64,000 nt of DNA from Ectobacillus polymachus (GTDB lineage: Bacteria; Bacillota; Bacilli; Bacillales; Bacillaceae_G), in contig NZ_JBLREB010000001.1 in NCBI RefSeq assembly GCF_048159605.1, positions 1,488,001 to 1,552,000 of the forward strand, read 5' to 3'. Made by a program: the position numbers and the translations under genes. This document shows positions 44,337 through 53,195 of the stretch, one piece after another (position 1 is the first letter of the stretch; the number at the start of each line of letters is the position of its first letter). The notes beneath the pieces were generated by a model. It saw nothing but the letters and a program-made list of their open reading frames with translations. It did no database searches and was not told the DNA's origin.

Positions 44337-44367
44337 ATGTTAACCTTTATAAAATAAATGTTAACAT
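44337..44367 (-). promoter_or_regulatory. BirA operator of bioB
   Basis: ATGTTAAC, 15 bases, GTTAACAT is a perfect inverted repeat of the BirA class found before biotin genes in Firmicutes. It is about 90 bases upstream of bioB; a TTGACA at 44387-44382 could be the -35. Confidence 0.8.
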
Positions 44368-44406
44368 TATGAAATAAATGCTGTCAATACAAACAATATT
44401 TTCAAT

Positions 44407-44438
44407 AAAAAAAAGCACAGTCTCCTGCTGTGCTTTTT
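44407..44438 (-). terminator. Terminator of the DUF554 gene
   Basis: AAAAGCACAG/CTGTGCTTTT stem with a 6-base loop and A/T runs; it lies between the DUF554 stop and the bioB promoter. Confidence 0.8.
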
Positions 44439-44474
44439 ATTGAAGATAGAAAAAATAAAGCTTCTTTTCTCTAT

Positions 44475-45191
44475 TTACATTGTAAATAGAGGAAAACTAT
44501 TGACAAGTACAACGAGTAAGATAGCGATTACTAAACTTGGAAGCATATTTGCGATTCGAATAGAGGTGATTTTAAGCATATTTAATCCGATAGCAATAAT
44601 TAATATACCTCCTACTGCGGTTACCTCCAGAATAATTTGATTCATTAAATACTCTGGAACTATAGCATGAATTTGTGTTGCTAATAAAGCAATTATGCCC
44701 TCGTATATAACAACAGGAATAGCTGAAAACATAACGCCGAGACCGAGTGCAGATGTAAAAATAATAGAAGAAATTCCATCTAGCATGGACTTCGTATACA
44801 AAACAGTATGATCGAAACGCAAACCGCTATCTAACGCTCCTACTATAGCCATAGCTCCTACAACATAAACCAGTGTTGCAGTAACAAAACCTTTTGAAAT
44901 ACTTCCTCTATGTTTGTTCCCCACTTTTTTTTCTAGCCAATATCCTAGAGCATTCATCTTTCCTTCTAAATCTAACAGTTCCCCAAAAACGGAACCAATG
45001 GCTATACTGCCAATTACAATAAGAAATTGCTTACTTTTTAACCCCATACCAATTCCTAAAATAATAACGGAAAGCGCAATTCCTTGCATAACCGTCTCTC
45101 TTATTTTCTCAGGTATATTGCGAAACACAAGGCCGAGAAGACTACCAATAATAATAGCAAGTCCATTCACGATAGTTCCTAATAGCAACAT
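44475..45191 (-). CDS. DUF554 membrane protein
   Basis: This 238-residue protein has seven or so hydrophobic helices and the DUF554 pattern LGTIVNGLAIIIGSLLGL...IPEKIRETVMQGIALSVIILG at the N-terminus. GSVFGELLDLEGKM follows in the middle. It is predicted to be an integral membrane protein, possibly a transporter; no substrate is known. Single gene with its own terminator. Confidence 0.85.
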   Translation of the reverse strand: MLLLGTIVNGLAIIIGSLLGLVFRNIPEKIRETVMQGIALSVIILGIGMGLKSKQFLIVIGSIAIGSVFGELLDLEGKMNALGYWLEKKVGNKHRGSISKGFVTATLVYVVGAMAIVGALDSGLRFDHTVLYTKSMLDGISSIIFTSALGLGVMFSAIPVVIYEGIIALLATQIHAIVPEYLMNQIILEVTAVGGILIIAIGLNMLKITSIRIANMLPSLVIAILLVVLVNSFPLFTM

Positions 45192-45309
45192 TTCTACCTA
45201 CATCCCTTTCTACAGCCTACTATGTATTCTAGTTCTATTACATTTACTTAGATAGTGAATAGATATGTAAGACTCGTTCCCATTTAGATCTTTGGAAGAA
45301 GATTTACGA

Positions 45310-45885
45310 TCACGGCTTTTCTACTGGATAGGCATAAATGATATACCGATCTGGGGCTGAACCAATATAACGAAACGGATAACACGTTGATAGAATTAAC
45401 ACTTCATTTGGCTTAGTAGGTGCAATAACAGTGGTGTCATCAGCTTTAACAATTCGTGCATGATCCATTTTGTAATGAAACGTACCATATGGAAGCTCTA
45501 CGATGAATTCATCCCCCTTTTGTATTTCGCCAAAACGGCGAAATACAGTATCACGGTGCCCCGATAACAATATTTGATCATGGTCACTAGGAAATGCAGT
45601 TCCTGAATAATGGCCTACCCCTTTTTTTAAATCATCAGGATTTGTACCTTCTACAATCGGAAGCTCTGCATCAATTTTAGGAATTCGCAAGACTCCAATC
45701 GTTTCATTTTGACTTGGATTAAATTGCTCACGCATTTCGTGATTATCCCTTCCCTTTTGAATCGTTTCAGTAGCTTGTACCATAGAATGAGTCTGTTGGT
45801 TATTTGTATCAACAAGCTCCCAAGCACTATAGCCAATAAAACCAATTCCTACTACAAGCAGTACTGTAGCTATGAACTTTTTCAT
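45310..45885 (-). CDS. Class D sortase
   Basis: Sortases attach proteins to the cell wall. An N-terminal membrane helix (FIATVLLVVGIGFIGYSAW) anchors the enzyme. The catalytic triad is His110 (LSGHRDT), Cys168 (ILSTCYPF) and Arg180 (APDRYIIYA). The ending TCYPFRYIGSAPDRYIIYA is typical of class D. ATG 45885 starts MKKFIATV, but there is no good ribosome site, because the left end of a TnpB relic begins 7 bases upstream. The gene may be poorly expressed. No LPxTG-type substrate gene is adjacent. Confidence 0.85.
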   Translation of the reverse strand: MKKFIATVLLVVGIGFIGYSAWELVDTNNQQTHSMVQATETIQKGRDNHEMREQFNPSQNETIGVLRIPKIDAELPIVEGTNPDDLKKGVGHYSGTAFPSDHDQILLSGHRDTVFRRFGEIQKGDEFIVELPYGTFHYKMDHARIVKADDTTVIAPTKPNEVLILSTCYPFRYIGSAPDRYIIYAYPVEKP

Positions 45886-45892
45886 AATTTTC

Positions 45893-46305
45893 GTACAGGA
45901 CACCTGCGACTTCAGTTATGGGAGGAATGTGCGATTTTTGCGTAAGCAAAAACACGTCCTGTACTCCTCCTTTCGTGATATAATTTAATTTAGATAAAGG
46001 AGAAAACCGTTGAATATGGAAGGCACTCCCTTACTCGTTTTGCTCTTTGACAAGATATGAGGTTGTTACAAAAAGTCGTTTGTAGCGTAAAATCTTAGAC
46101 GTATTCGTCTGCCTAGTTGGATGTGGAAGCCTAGTACTGCCACTAGGCAAAACCGCCTGCGTAACGGTTGCTATTTGGGTATATCCCTTGTAGTAGGGTA
46201 GCAGTCAATCTGCCCATGATGTAACACCACCCTAAGGAAGGAGTCGCAAGACGTTTGCACTTCTGGGTAGTTACAAGCTCGCGACTTCAGTCGTGAGTAA
46301 TTGAC
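45893..46305 (+). mobile_element. tnpB-less relic of a TnpB element
   Basis: This 413-base element has a left end (GTACAGGACACC...ACTTCAG) like that of the complete element at 33.9-35.5 kb, read in the opposite orientation. Both have complementary outer arms (GTACAGGAC/GTCCTGTAC here), then CTCCTCC and a TATAATTTA segment before a ribosome-like AAAGGAG. The tnpB gene itself is missing apart from perhaps a few codons. The right end again finishes with a hairpin and TTGAC. A non-autonomous derivative is the best reading. Confidence 0.65.
46100..46305 (+). ncRNA. Predicted omega-RNA-like region in the relic
   Basis: This region shares, in the same order, CTTGTAGTAgGG (46188), ACCACcCTAAGG, CACTtCTGGGTAG (about 46258-46270) and the end hairpin plus TTGAC with the region after tnpB at 34.1-33.9 kb. 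Other stems are visible, such as GCCTAG/CTAGGC near 46.11-46.15 kb. If transcribed it could supply a scaffold RNA in trans; this is inference. Confidence 0.5.
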
Positions 46306-46343
46306 ACATCCCCCTAACTCTACAGCATATTTTCTAATTCGCT

Positions 46344-46457
46344 TCACTTCTTTTGAAAAGAACTACAGCCTGCCACAGCTACCATAATCCCAGCAGTTAT
46401 GAATGCAAAAATATTTGGTTGCTGCAACAGATAATTGATTTGATTATTTATATTCAT
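46344..46457 (-). CDS. Possible 37-residue membrane peptide
   Basis: The frame reads MNINNQINYLLQQPNIFAFI and then TAGIMVAVAGCSSFQKK. It has a hydrophobic segment at about 17-30 followed by a Cys and a basic tail. It is short, with only a weak distant GAGGAT upstream, so coding status is uncertain. It lies between the relic and the MarR gene in otherwise empty DNA. The family is not recognised. Confidence 0.35.
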   Translation of the reverse strand: MNINNQINYLLQQPNIFAFITAGIMVAVAGCSSFQKK

Positions 46458-46746
46458 ACTTTAATTGTAATAGGTATCCTCGACATTTATCTTATCGAAC
46501 GGCACCACTTTCAGTCAATTTATATTTTTTGAATAAACAAAAAACACTGTGAATTATTGATTATCAATTTGTTTTATAGCTAATGGCCCTTAAATAGCAG
46601 GATTAAAACATTTTTCATTGTATTATTTACCGGGAAATGAATAGAAAAAGGCATCGTGTATACTGTATTATTAACACCAAATTTGAATTACCCTTTTATT
46701 TACTCCTTAACATTTGCTACAATGGGATTGGAAAGGAGGCTTTTCA

Positions 46747-47184
46747 ATGAATAATCCACAATGGGACCATATTGTAGATAACCTGCTTTCGTTAGTGCCT
46801 CTTTTTTACCGAAAATTTATGTTCCATGATCATAAGCATATGCCACAATCTCATACACAAGTGTTATTACTTCTGCATGAACATGATGTGCTTACGGTTT
46901 CAGAAATTGGAAAACGCCTTTGCATTTCACGTCCGAACATGACCCCACTTTTAAATAAACTGATTGACGAAGATCTTATACACCGCCATAACAGTGAAAA
47001 TGATCGTCGCGTTCTAATTGTTTCTTTAACAGATAATGGAAAAAGTTTCGTGGATCAGTACAAGCAATACATTATGGACAAAATGCAAGAGTCATTCCAG
47101 GACATAAAGGACAATGAATTGGCAAAGTTAGACGAATCACTGCAAACACTTCAATCATTCATTTCCAAGCTTAGCGTACTATAG
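46747..47184 (+). CDS. MarR-family transcriptional regulator
   Basis: This 145-residue winged-helix protein has the MarR pattern THTQVLLLLHEHDVLTVSEIGKRLCISRPNMTPLLNKLIDEDLI with the wing HNSENDRRVLIVSLTDNGK. The start is ATG 46747, after AAAGGAGGCTTTTC; the earlier in-frame ATG lacks a ribosome site. MarR regulators respond to small aromatic compounds or oxidants. No target gene is adjacent, so it may be self-regulating or act elsewhere. Confidence 0.88.
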   Translation: MNNPQWDHIVDNLLSLVPLFYRKFMFHDHKHMPQSHTQVLLLLHEHDVLTVSEIGKRLCISRPNMTPLLNKLIDEDLIHRHNSENDRRVLIVSLTDNGKSFVDQYKQYIMDKMQESFQDIKDNELAKLDESLQTLQSFISKLSVL

Positions 47185-47426
47185 AGAAAATCCACTTAAG
47201 TGGGGGTTTATATTACGCGTTAATGGGAGATAGAAATTTCTATCTCTTATATAATTTGGATTTGCTACAACAACAAAACAGAATAAAAATTTGAAAGAAC
47301 GAAATGCAGGTTTTAACAAAAACATCGTTTAAATCAAAAGTTATACATCGATAACATTTACTTGCTTTTATCTATGTATGAAAAAAGGAATTCCTTTCGA
47401 ATTCTCAGCGTATCGAATTTTAAATT

Positions 47427-47454
47427 TGCACTGCATTTGCAGTGCATTTTTTTT
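47427..47454 (+). terminator. Terminator hairpin
   Basis: TGCACTGC/GCAGTGCA stem, 4-base loop, then eight T on the plus strand. Confidence 0.8.
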
Positions 47455-47561
47455 AGACATGTAAGCTATTCATTAAAGTAAAAACAGAATGGTAATCATT
47501 CCACAGTTTTAATTACCAGAAAATCACAAATTTATACAAGTAGAAGATATGGCTAAAACAC

Positions 47562-47602
47562 TAAAGAGCTATCCAATTCCAATGAATTGAATAGCCCTCC
47601 CA
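47562..47602 (-). terminator. Terminator of the DUF2062 gene
   Basis: AGGGCTAT.CAATTC pairs with GAATTG.ATAGCTCT around a short loop, then TTTA; it follows the stop codon at once. Confidence 0.6.
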
Positions 47603-48166
47603 TTACGTTCTCATTACAGATATGTTCATTTGGTTCTTTTTACGTCGTTGTAATCGTCTAACTCGCTCTTTTTCATAAAAATGAAAGACGATAAAGTATG
47701 AAATAAAACCAAGAACTAAGCCTATAATTGCCATACCAATAAGTGTATATAAACCCGTGCTTAGCAAATCTCTTAAGATGCCCCCTATATTCCCTGAAAA
47801 AATTTCATTGAAAGAGTGGTGAACATGATGATGCATACCAGAGCCATTCACTTTAAAAGGATACACGACTTTTCCGATTGCATGCCCAAGTGGAAGGAAA
47901 AAAACCGGTAGAAAAGTCGCCTTACACGCCAAATTTCCAATAACCGCTGCAGGAAGGGATCCTTTGCATATTCGAACAATCGGAATAAATAATAAATATA
48001 CAAGCGACGCTGTTGAAATTACTGTCATTTCGATTCCAAAACCGATAGAAAATCCTAGCGATACCTTTCTTGCACCACCAGGAGAACGAAATAGTCTATA
48101 AATATTAAGCTTTAGTGCCCGCTGAAAACGCTGTAAGAAATTAAATTTCTGATTTTTATTTTTCAC
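47603..48166 (-). CDS. DUF2062 membrane protein
   Basis: This 187-residue protein has a basic N-terminus (NIYRLFRSPGGARKVSLGFSIGFGIEM) typical of DUF2062. Three or four membrane helices follow and the C-terminus is very basic (EKERVRRLQRRKKNQ). The His-rich MHHHVHHSF in the loop is notable and could bind metal. Function of this family is unknown. Single gene. Confidence 0.82.
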   Translation of the reverse strand: MKNKNQKFNFLQRFQRALKLNIYRLFRSPGGARKVSLGFSIGFGIEMTVISTASLVYLLFIPIVRICKGSLPAAVIGNLACKATFLPVFFLPLGHAIGKVVYPFKVNGSGMHHHVHHSFNEIFSGNIGGILRDLLSTGLYTLIGMAIIGLVLGFISYFIVFHFYEKERVRRLQRRKKNQMNISVMRT

Positions 48167-48293
48167 CTATTCATCTCTCCCAAATAGTCCTTTTACAAAT
48201 AATAAAGGTCCTCTTATATTATAACTTATAACATAAATATAGAGAATACCTCAATTATTTTTATTCCTGCTGGTAATGGGAGGAAATATTAAA

Positions 48294-49244
48294 TCATTTG
48301 TTTAACAGGCTTACGAGAAGCGCCTTCTGTGCATGAAGACGATTTCCAGCCTGCTGAAATACAGCAGAATGAATTCCGTCTATAATATCTGCTGTTACTT
48401 CCTCACCACGATGGGCTGGTAAACAGTGTAAGAATGTATAATCATCAGCTGCATATTGCATTAACTGATCATTGACTTGATAAGGGCCAAAAACCTGCAA
48501 ACGTTCCTTTGCTTCTTCTTCCTGGCCCATACTTGTCCATACATCACTATAGACGAAATCTGCATCTTTCACGGCAGCAATCGGATCTTCACAAACTTCG
48601 ATTAATGCACCTGTCTTTGCTGCTATATTCTGCGCTTCCTCTACAAATGTGGCGTTTGGTTTATAGCCTTCTGGACAAGCTGCTACAATATGCATCCCTA
48701 CCTTTGCCGCTGCAAATAATAAGGAATGACATACGTTATTTCCATCACCAATATAGACGAGTTTTACACCTTGAAACGTTCCCTTTACTTCATAGACAGT
48801 CATTAAATCTGCCAACGCTTGACAAGGATGATGATCATCTGTTAATCCATTAATAATAGGAATCGTTGCGTGCTTTGCTAATTCTTCCACTTTGGAGTGA
48901 GAAAACGTACGAATCATAATTGCATCTACATATTGTGATAATACTTTCGCCGTATCTTCAATCGATTCACCACGTCCAAGCTGCAATTCTTTTCCACTTA
49001 AGAACATACCGTGACCACCAAGCTGAAGCATTCCCGCTTCAAAGGACACACGCGTACGTGTAGAATGTTTATCAAAAATCATTCCTAAAATTTTTCCGTT
49101 TAATAAAGGAGGATTATTTCCTTCCTTGTGTTGTTTCTTTAAATCTAGAGCAAGCATAAGAACATCCATGATCTCCTGCGAGCTCATTTCCTTTAATGAC
49201 AAGACATCCTTTGTTTCCAACTTTATTGTTTTCATCGCATTCAT
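48294..49244 (-). CDS. argF: Ornithine carbamoyltransferase
   Basis: This enzyme forms citrulline from ornithine and carbamoyl phosphate. The motifs HSTRTRVSFEAGM (carbamoyl phosphate), HPCQALADLMT, and FLHCLPAHRGEEV (ornithine site) are complete. About 316 residues from ATG 49244, where GAGGG sits 9 bases upstream; an ATG at 49253 is too close to that site. It is the last gene of the argJ-argB-argD-argF cluster, 17 bases after argD. Confidence 0.96.
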   Translation of the reverse strand: MNAMKTIKLETKDVLSLKEMSSQEIMDVLMLALDLKKQHKEGNNPPLLNGKILGMIFDKHSTRTRVSFEAGMLQLGGHGMFLSGKELQLGRGESIEDTAKVLSQYVDAIMIRTFSHSKVEELAKHATIPIINGLTDDHHPCQALADLMTVYEVKGTFQGVKLVYIGDGNNVCHSLLFAAAKVGMHIVAACPEGYKPNATFVEEAQNIAAKTGALIEVCEDPIAAVKDADFVYSDVWTSMGQEEEAKERLQVFGPYQVNDQLMQYAADDYTFLHCLPAHRGEEVTADIIDGIHSAVFQQAGNRLHAQKALLVSLLNK

Positions 49245-49261
49245 TAATATCATCCCTCTCT

Positions 49262-50419
49262 TTATGAAATAGATACATAGCTTTTTTCTAATACGTCATG
49301 GAGCATTTGAACTGCTTTTTGAATCTCATCCTTTGTTACAAGTAAAGGCGGTAAGATTCGGATAACATGTGACCCTGCGGAAAGAACAAGCAGTCCTTTT
49401 TGTTGTAATGCTTCTATTAACGGTCCAACTTCCTGCTTACATTCGATTCCAAGTAATAACCCATTTCCACGAACCTCTTTTACCACTGGTAATGGTTCAA
49501 TTTCATCGTGAAGCAATTGTAAGAAGTAAACTCCTTTTTCTGCAACATCTTGCAAAAACGATTCATTAAAAATAGTTTGTAATACTGTCTTTGCTGCAGC
49601 CATTGCTAGTAAATTACCGCCAAATGTAGATCCATGTACGCCCGGACCAAAGCTTTCTGCAAGCTTTTCCTTTCCAATCATCGCTCCAGTTGGTATTCCA
49701 TTTCCAAGAGCCTTAGCAATTGTAATAATATCAGGTGAAACTCCAGCATGCTGATAAGCAAATGCTTTCCCCGTTCTTCCTATGCCCGCCTGAACTTCAT
49801 CTACGATCATTAATGCCCCGTACTGTGTACAAAGCTTTTCAATTTCTTGTAAAAATTCTTTCGTAGCTGGCAGAACACCACCTTCACCTTGAATAGCTTC
49901 AACCATAATCGCTGCCGTTTCTTCGTCCATTGCTTCACGAAGAGCTGATATATCATTATAGGGTGTATAAACGAAAGTAGGTAATAGAGGACCAAAGCCA
50001 TCGTGTATTTTACTTTGTGCAGTTGCACTCATTGTAGCGAATGTACGTCCATGAAAGGAGTGAAAAAATGTAATAATTTTAGAACGCTTTGTATGCTTAC
50101 GTGCTAGTTTAATTGCTGCTTCATTTGCCTCAGCTCCGCTATTACAAAAGAATACATATTGTCCATCACTATTAGCTGTAAGTAGCTGGGCCACTTCCTC
50201 CTGCAATGAATTTTGAAATAGATTGCTAACATGCCAAACTTTATTAAGTTGCTGTTTAACTGCTTCCATAACAGCAGGATGACAATGACCTAAATTACAA
50301 ACTGCAATACCAGAAACAAAATCTAAATATTCTTTCCCATTTGTATCTGTTACGACTGCTCCATTTCCTTTTTCTATTTCTATATCCCATCGTTTATATG
50401 TTGAAAATAAAGATGTCAT
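49262..50419 (-). CDS. argD: Acetylornithine aminotransferase
   Basis: This PLP enzyme transaminates N-acetylglutamate semialdehyde. The class III signature is MIVDEVQAGIGRTGKAFAYQ, and the PLP lysine is in ITIAKALGNGIPTGAMIG. The pyridoxal phosphate-binding FCNSGAEANEAAIKLAR is near residue 100. 385 residues. The ATG overlaps the argB stop by one base (TAATG). Confidence 0.95.
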   Translation of the reverse strand: MTSLFSTYKRWDIEIEKGNGAVVTDTNGKEYLDFVSGIAVCNLGHCHPAVMEAVKQQLNKVWHVSNLFQNSLQEEVAQLLTANSDGQYVFFCNSGAEANEAAIKLARKHTKRSKIITFFHSFHGRTFATMSATAQSKIHDGFGPLLPTFVYTPYNDISALREAMDEETAAIMVEAIQGEGGVLPATKEFLQEIEKLCTQYGALMIVDEVQAGIGRTGKAFAYQHAGVSPDIITIAKALGNGIPTGAMIGKEKLAESFGPGVHGSTFGGNLLAMAAAKTVLQTIFNESFLQDVAEKGVYFLQLLHDEIEPLPVVKEVRGNGLLLGIECKQEVGPLIEALQQKGLLVLSAGSHVIRILPPLLVTKDEIQKAVQMLHDVLEKSYVSIS

Positions 50420-51186
50420 TAGACGCTTACCCCTTTCATAACCGTTGTTCCCTCTATTATTCCATTTTCCTTTATGAACCCACGGAGACCATCTACAATC
50501 ACGACACTCTCTAATTCACCCTGTAGTGAAGTGAGTGCAGCTTTCACTTTTGGAATCATTCCTCCAGTGATTGCTCCTTCATCAATCAGTTGTACGATAA
50601 GCTCTTCATCTGCCTCTTTGATTAACTTGCCATTATAAAGTACACCAGGAACATCTGTCGCAAGCAAGAAATGCTTAGCATGTAAATAATGAGCAACAGC
50701 AGCTGCAGCCGTATCTCCATTTATATTATAAAGCTGAGCAGATTGGTCAATCCCAATAGGTGATATAACCGGTACATAATCTTGACGTAATAAATTATAA
50801 ATAAGAGAGGTGTTCACACTAGAAACTTCCCCAACATATCCTAATTCTTTATCTAAAGCATTTGCTTGCAGCAATGAGCCGTCACATCCCGCTAGACCAA
50901 CAGCAGGAATTTGAGCCTTTTCCAGACGTGAAACTAATTTTTTATTAACACTCCCACATAAAATCATTTGTACTACTTCTAGTACTTCCTTCGTTGTAAT
51001 ACGAAGACCATTTTTTTTATGGACAGGTATATTTAGACGCGTAAGCATTTCATCAATCTCAGGGCCACCACCATGAACGATGACTACAGCATACGTTTTT
51101 TTTAATTCTCGTAAACTAGTAAAAAAAGATGGAGATAAATTCTCTAAAATGCTACCGCCGCATTTTATAACTACAATATCTTTCAT
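50419..51186 (-). CDS. argB: Acetylglutamate kinase
   Basis: This kinase phosphorylates N-acetylglutamate in arginine synthesis. Motifs are MKDIVVIKCGGSILENL (1-17), VIVHGGGPEIDEML, INGDTAAAAVA and GGMIPKVKAAL. The start is ATG 51186, after AAGGAGGAAATC. The longer frame overlaps the end of argJ and has no better site. 255 residues. The arginine-binding N-terminal helix found in feedback-inhibited enzymes is absent, which suggests the arginine-insensitive class; this is inference. Confidence 0.94.
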   Translation of the reverse strand: MKDIVVIKCGGSILENLSPSFFTSLRELKKTYAVVIVHGGGPEIDEMLTRLNIPVHKKNGLRITTKEVLEVVQMILCGSVNKKLVSRLEKAQIPAVGLAGCDGSLLQANALDKELGYVGEVSSVNTSLIYNLLRQDYVPVISPIGIDQSAQLYNINGDTAAAAVAHYLHAKHFLLATDVPGVLYNGKLIKEADEELIVQLIDEGAITGGMIPKVKAALTSLQGELESVVIVDGLRGFIKENGIIEGTTVMKGVSV

Positions 51187-51196
51187 GATTTCCTCC

Positions 51197-52420
51197 TTAC
51201 GTACGATAGCATGCATTAATTTTGACATAGTCATAACTCAAATCACATCCCCAGGCAGTACCAGATGCCTCTCCAATATGAAGATCTAACGTAATCGAAA
51301 TGGTATCTTTCTTTAAATATGCTTGCATCGTATCCTCTGCAAAGCTCTGAGGTTCACTTTGTTTTAATACATAGATATCGCCAATTTTTATATCCACATG
51401 CTCCGGATTAACAGTTGCCTCGCTATGCCCAAGAGCACTTATAATACGCCCCCAATTGGCGTCCTCTCCAAAAATTGCCGTTTTAACAAGACTGCTGCCT
51501 ACAATTTTTTTAGCAGCCATGCGAGCCTCCTCTTCCGAAACAGCTCCTGTTACTTGGACCTCTACTAGCTTTGTCGCACCTTCCCCATCTTTTGCAATCA
51601 ATTTTGCTAAATCTTCACAAGTTTGTTTTAATGCTAGGTAGAAGGAATCCCAATCATTATGCCCCGGATGCAATGGTTCATTGCCAGCAAGTCCACTAGC
51701 CATCACAATAACCATATCATTTGTTGAAGTTTCACCATCTACAGTAATTTGGTTAAATGTTTTCTCTGTTATCATGCTTAATGCTCCTTGCAGCATTTCA
51801 CTCGAAATATTGGCGTCTGTTGTAATAAAGCCAAGCATAGTAGCCATATTCGGATGAATCATACCGGAGCCCTTTGCTGCACCGCCAATCGTAACTTGTA
51901 CATCATCCACCTTCGTTTTATAGCAAGCAGTTTTGGTAATTAAATCTGTCGTTAAAATCGCTTCGCTAAAATGATTAGCCTCCTTATCATCCTTTTGAGG
52001 AGAAAGTGAAGAAATTCCTGCTCGAACCTTTTCCATTGGCAACTTTTCTCCGATAATTCCCGTCGAGGCTACTGCCACAAGATGCTCATCAATTTCGAAC
52101 TGTTTTGCAGCAAGAGATCGCATTTCAAATGCATCCTGTTCTCCTTGTTTACCTGTACAAGCATTCGCATTTGCACTATTTACAACAATCGCTTGCAGCT
52201 TATGCTCCGTTTGAATACTATGTTTTGTTACAAGAATAGGAGCCGCTTGAAATGAATTTAGCGTATATACAGCTGCACAGCTAGCAGGAACATCACACAA
52301 AATTGCCCCTACATCTTTTCTTACTTTTCGAAGTCCTGCATGAACACCAGTGGCTGCAAACCCTTTAGGAGTTAAAAGCGAGCCATTATTAACTTTTTCA
52401 TATACACTCGTTTGAATCAT
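51197..52420 (-). CDS. argJ: Bifunctional glutamate N-acetyltransferase/ornithine acetyltransferase
   Basis: ArgJ recycles acetyl from acetylornithine to glutamate. It cleaves itself at the Thr of AKGSGMIHPNMATMLGF, near residue 190, and that motif is intact. Other conserved parts are VNSANANACTGKQGEQDA and TVDGETSTNDM. ATG 52420 has GGGAGGCAAAACA. 407 residues. It is the first gene of the cluster; argC, normally upstream, is not present. Confidence 0.95.
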   Translation of the reverse strand: MIQTSVYEKVNNGSLLTPKGFAATGVHAGLRKVRKDVGAILCDVPASCAAVYTLNSFQAAPILVTKHSIQTEHKLQAIVVNSANANACTGKQGEQDAFEMRSLAAKQFEIDEHLVAVASTGIIGEKLPMEKVRAGISSLSPQKDDKEANHFSEAILTTDLITKTACYKTKVDDVQVTIGGAAKGSGMIHPNMATMLGFITTDANISSEMLQGALSMITEKTFNQITVDGETSTNDMVIVMASGLAGNEPLHPGHNDWDSFYLALKQTCEDLAKLIAKDGEGATKLVEVQVTGAVSEEEARMAAKKIVGSSLVKTAIFGEDANWGRIISALGHSEATVNPEHVDIKIGDIYVLKQSEPQSFAEDTMQAYLKKDTISITLDLHIGEASGTAWGCDLSYDYVKINACYRT

Positions 52421-52755
52421 TGTTTTGCCTCCCTTTTTATTCAAATACTAAAATCTACTTCATTCTATGTTTTTTTCGTACACGATTACCGTGCTCATCC
52501 ACTATTGATATGGCTACAAACTACAATTCTATTTGTTTATCAAGTGCGTGTAAGCAGCACATTGTGATAGTCCATCATAACCAACACTCAATTTTTCTAT
52601 TTCAATGTTTTATTTCGCTTCGTAACCTATACGAATGAAAGCTATAAAAGCTTTGAAATAAAGAATTTACGGAATTTCGTCTCCTTATTTGCATCATTCT
52701 CATTTCACTTCCCGTCATTCCTTAAAATTAAAAAAGTCACTTAAATTTATCTCTG
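52421..52755 (-). other. Long leader before argJ without a gene
   Basis: About 330 bases separate the promoter from argJ. An ATG frame of 38 codons in the leader lacks a proper ribosome site, and an AAGGAG near 52680 is followed by no start codon. A short frame encoding DEHGNRVRKKHRMK near 52.46-52.50 kb has no start. I see no T-box or known riboswitch; argC-like sequence was not recognised. Confidence 0.45.
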
Positions 52756-52784
52756 ATTATAATATTGTATATTTATTAAGTCAA
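52756..52784 (-). promoter_or_regulatory. argJ promoter with probable ArgR box
   Basis: TTGACT (52784-52779) and TATAAT (52761-52756), 17 bases apart. The spacer (52779-52764, TTAATAAATATACAAT) matches 12 of 16 compared positions of the AhrC/ArgR box core (TGAATAAAAATTCAAG), so arginine repression is likely. Confidence 0.65.
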
Positions 52785-52980
52785 TTAAATATTTATAAAT
52801 TATTATTTTTTTGTGTAATTTCTGACTATATAACTTACAGGAATGTATATGTATAAAGAAATGACATGGTATAATGAATACGCATTATCTATTCCATACG
52901 ACGATATTGACGAAAACATAGAGTATTTATGCACTGCAATGTATTGCATAGTTATAAGAATAAACATGGAGGCAAAACAT

Positions 52981-53178
52981 TTGGATGAGAGATTATTACA
53001 AAAAATGATAAGAAACTGTTTTTTGCAATATTATGATTGTGAAGTCTCGATTCCTATCTCAGTAGTCGAGTTAAAAACGATGATTTCCAAAATAAAAAAT
53101 AGACAAAAAAACGGGGAAGAAACAATTTACGAGCTTATTGAAGATGCTGTTTATGAATATGTAACCATGAAAGAATAG
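52981..53178 (+). CDS. yqzH: YqzH-like protein, TTG start
   Basis: This 65-residue soluble protein resembles B. subtilis YqzH (ERLLQKMIRNCFLQYY at the start; TIYELIEDAVYEYV at the end). The frame extends upstream to 52843, but GGAGG at 52971-52975 sits 8 bases before the TTG at 52981, which therefore decides the start. Function unknown. Confidence 0.65.
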   Translation: MDERLLQKMIRNCFLQYYDCEVSIPISVVELKTMISKIKNRQKNGEETIYELIEDAVYEYVTMKE

Positions 53179-53195
53179 TAGATTATGTAAAACTA

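Larger units (their letters stand above)
47185..47602. other. Gene-free interval after the MarR gene
   Basis: It contains the hairpin CACTTAAGTG at 47196, which recalls the TnpB-element ends. A perfect palindrome GAGATAGAAA/TTTCTATCTC is at 47228-47247, a terminator is at 47427-47454, and a long imperfect hairpin near 47562-47602 ends the DUF2062 transcript. I see no gene. Confidence 0.5.

Noticed and set aside
52421..52755. argC remnant in the argJ leader
   Set aside because: No argC motif could be recognised in any minus-strand frame.
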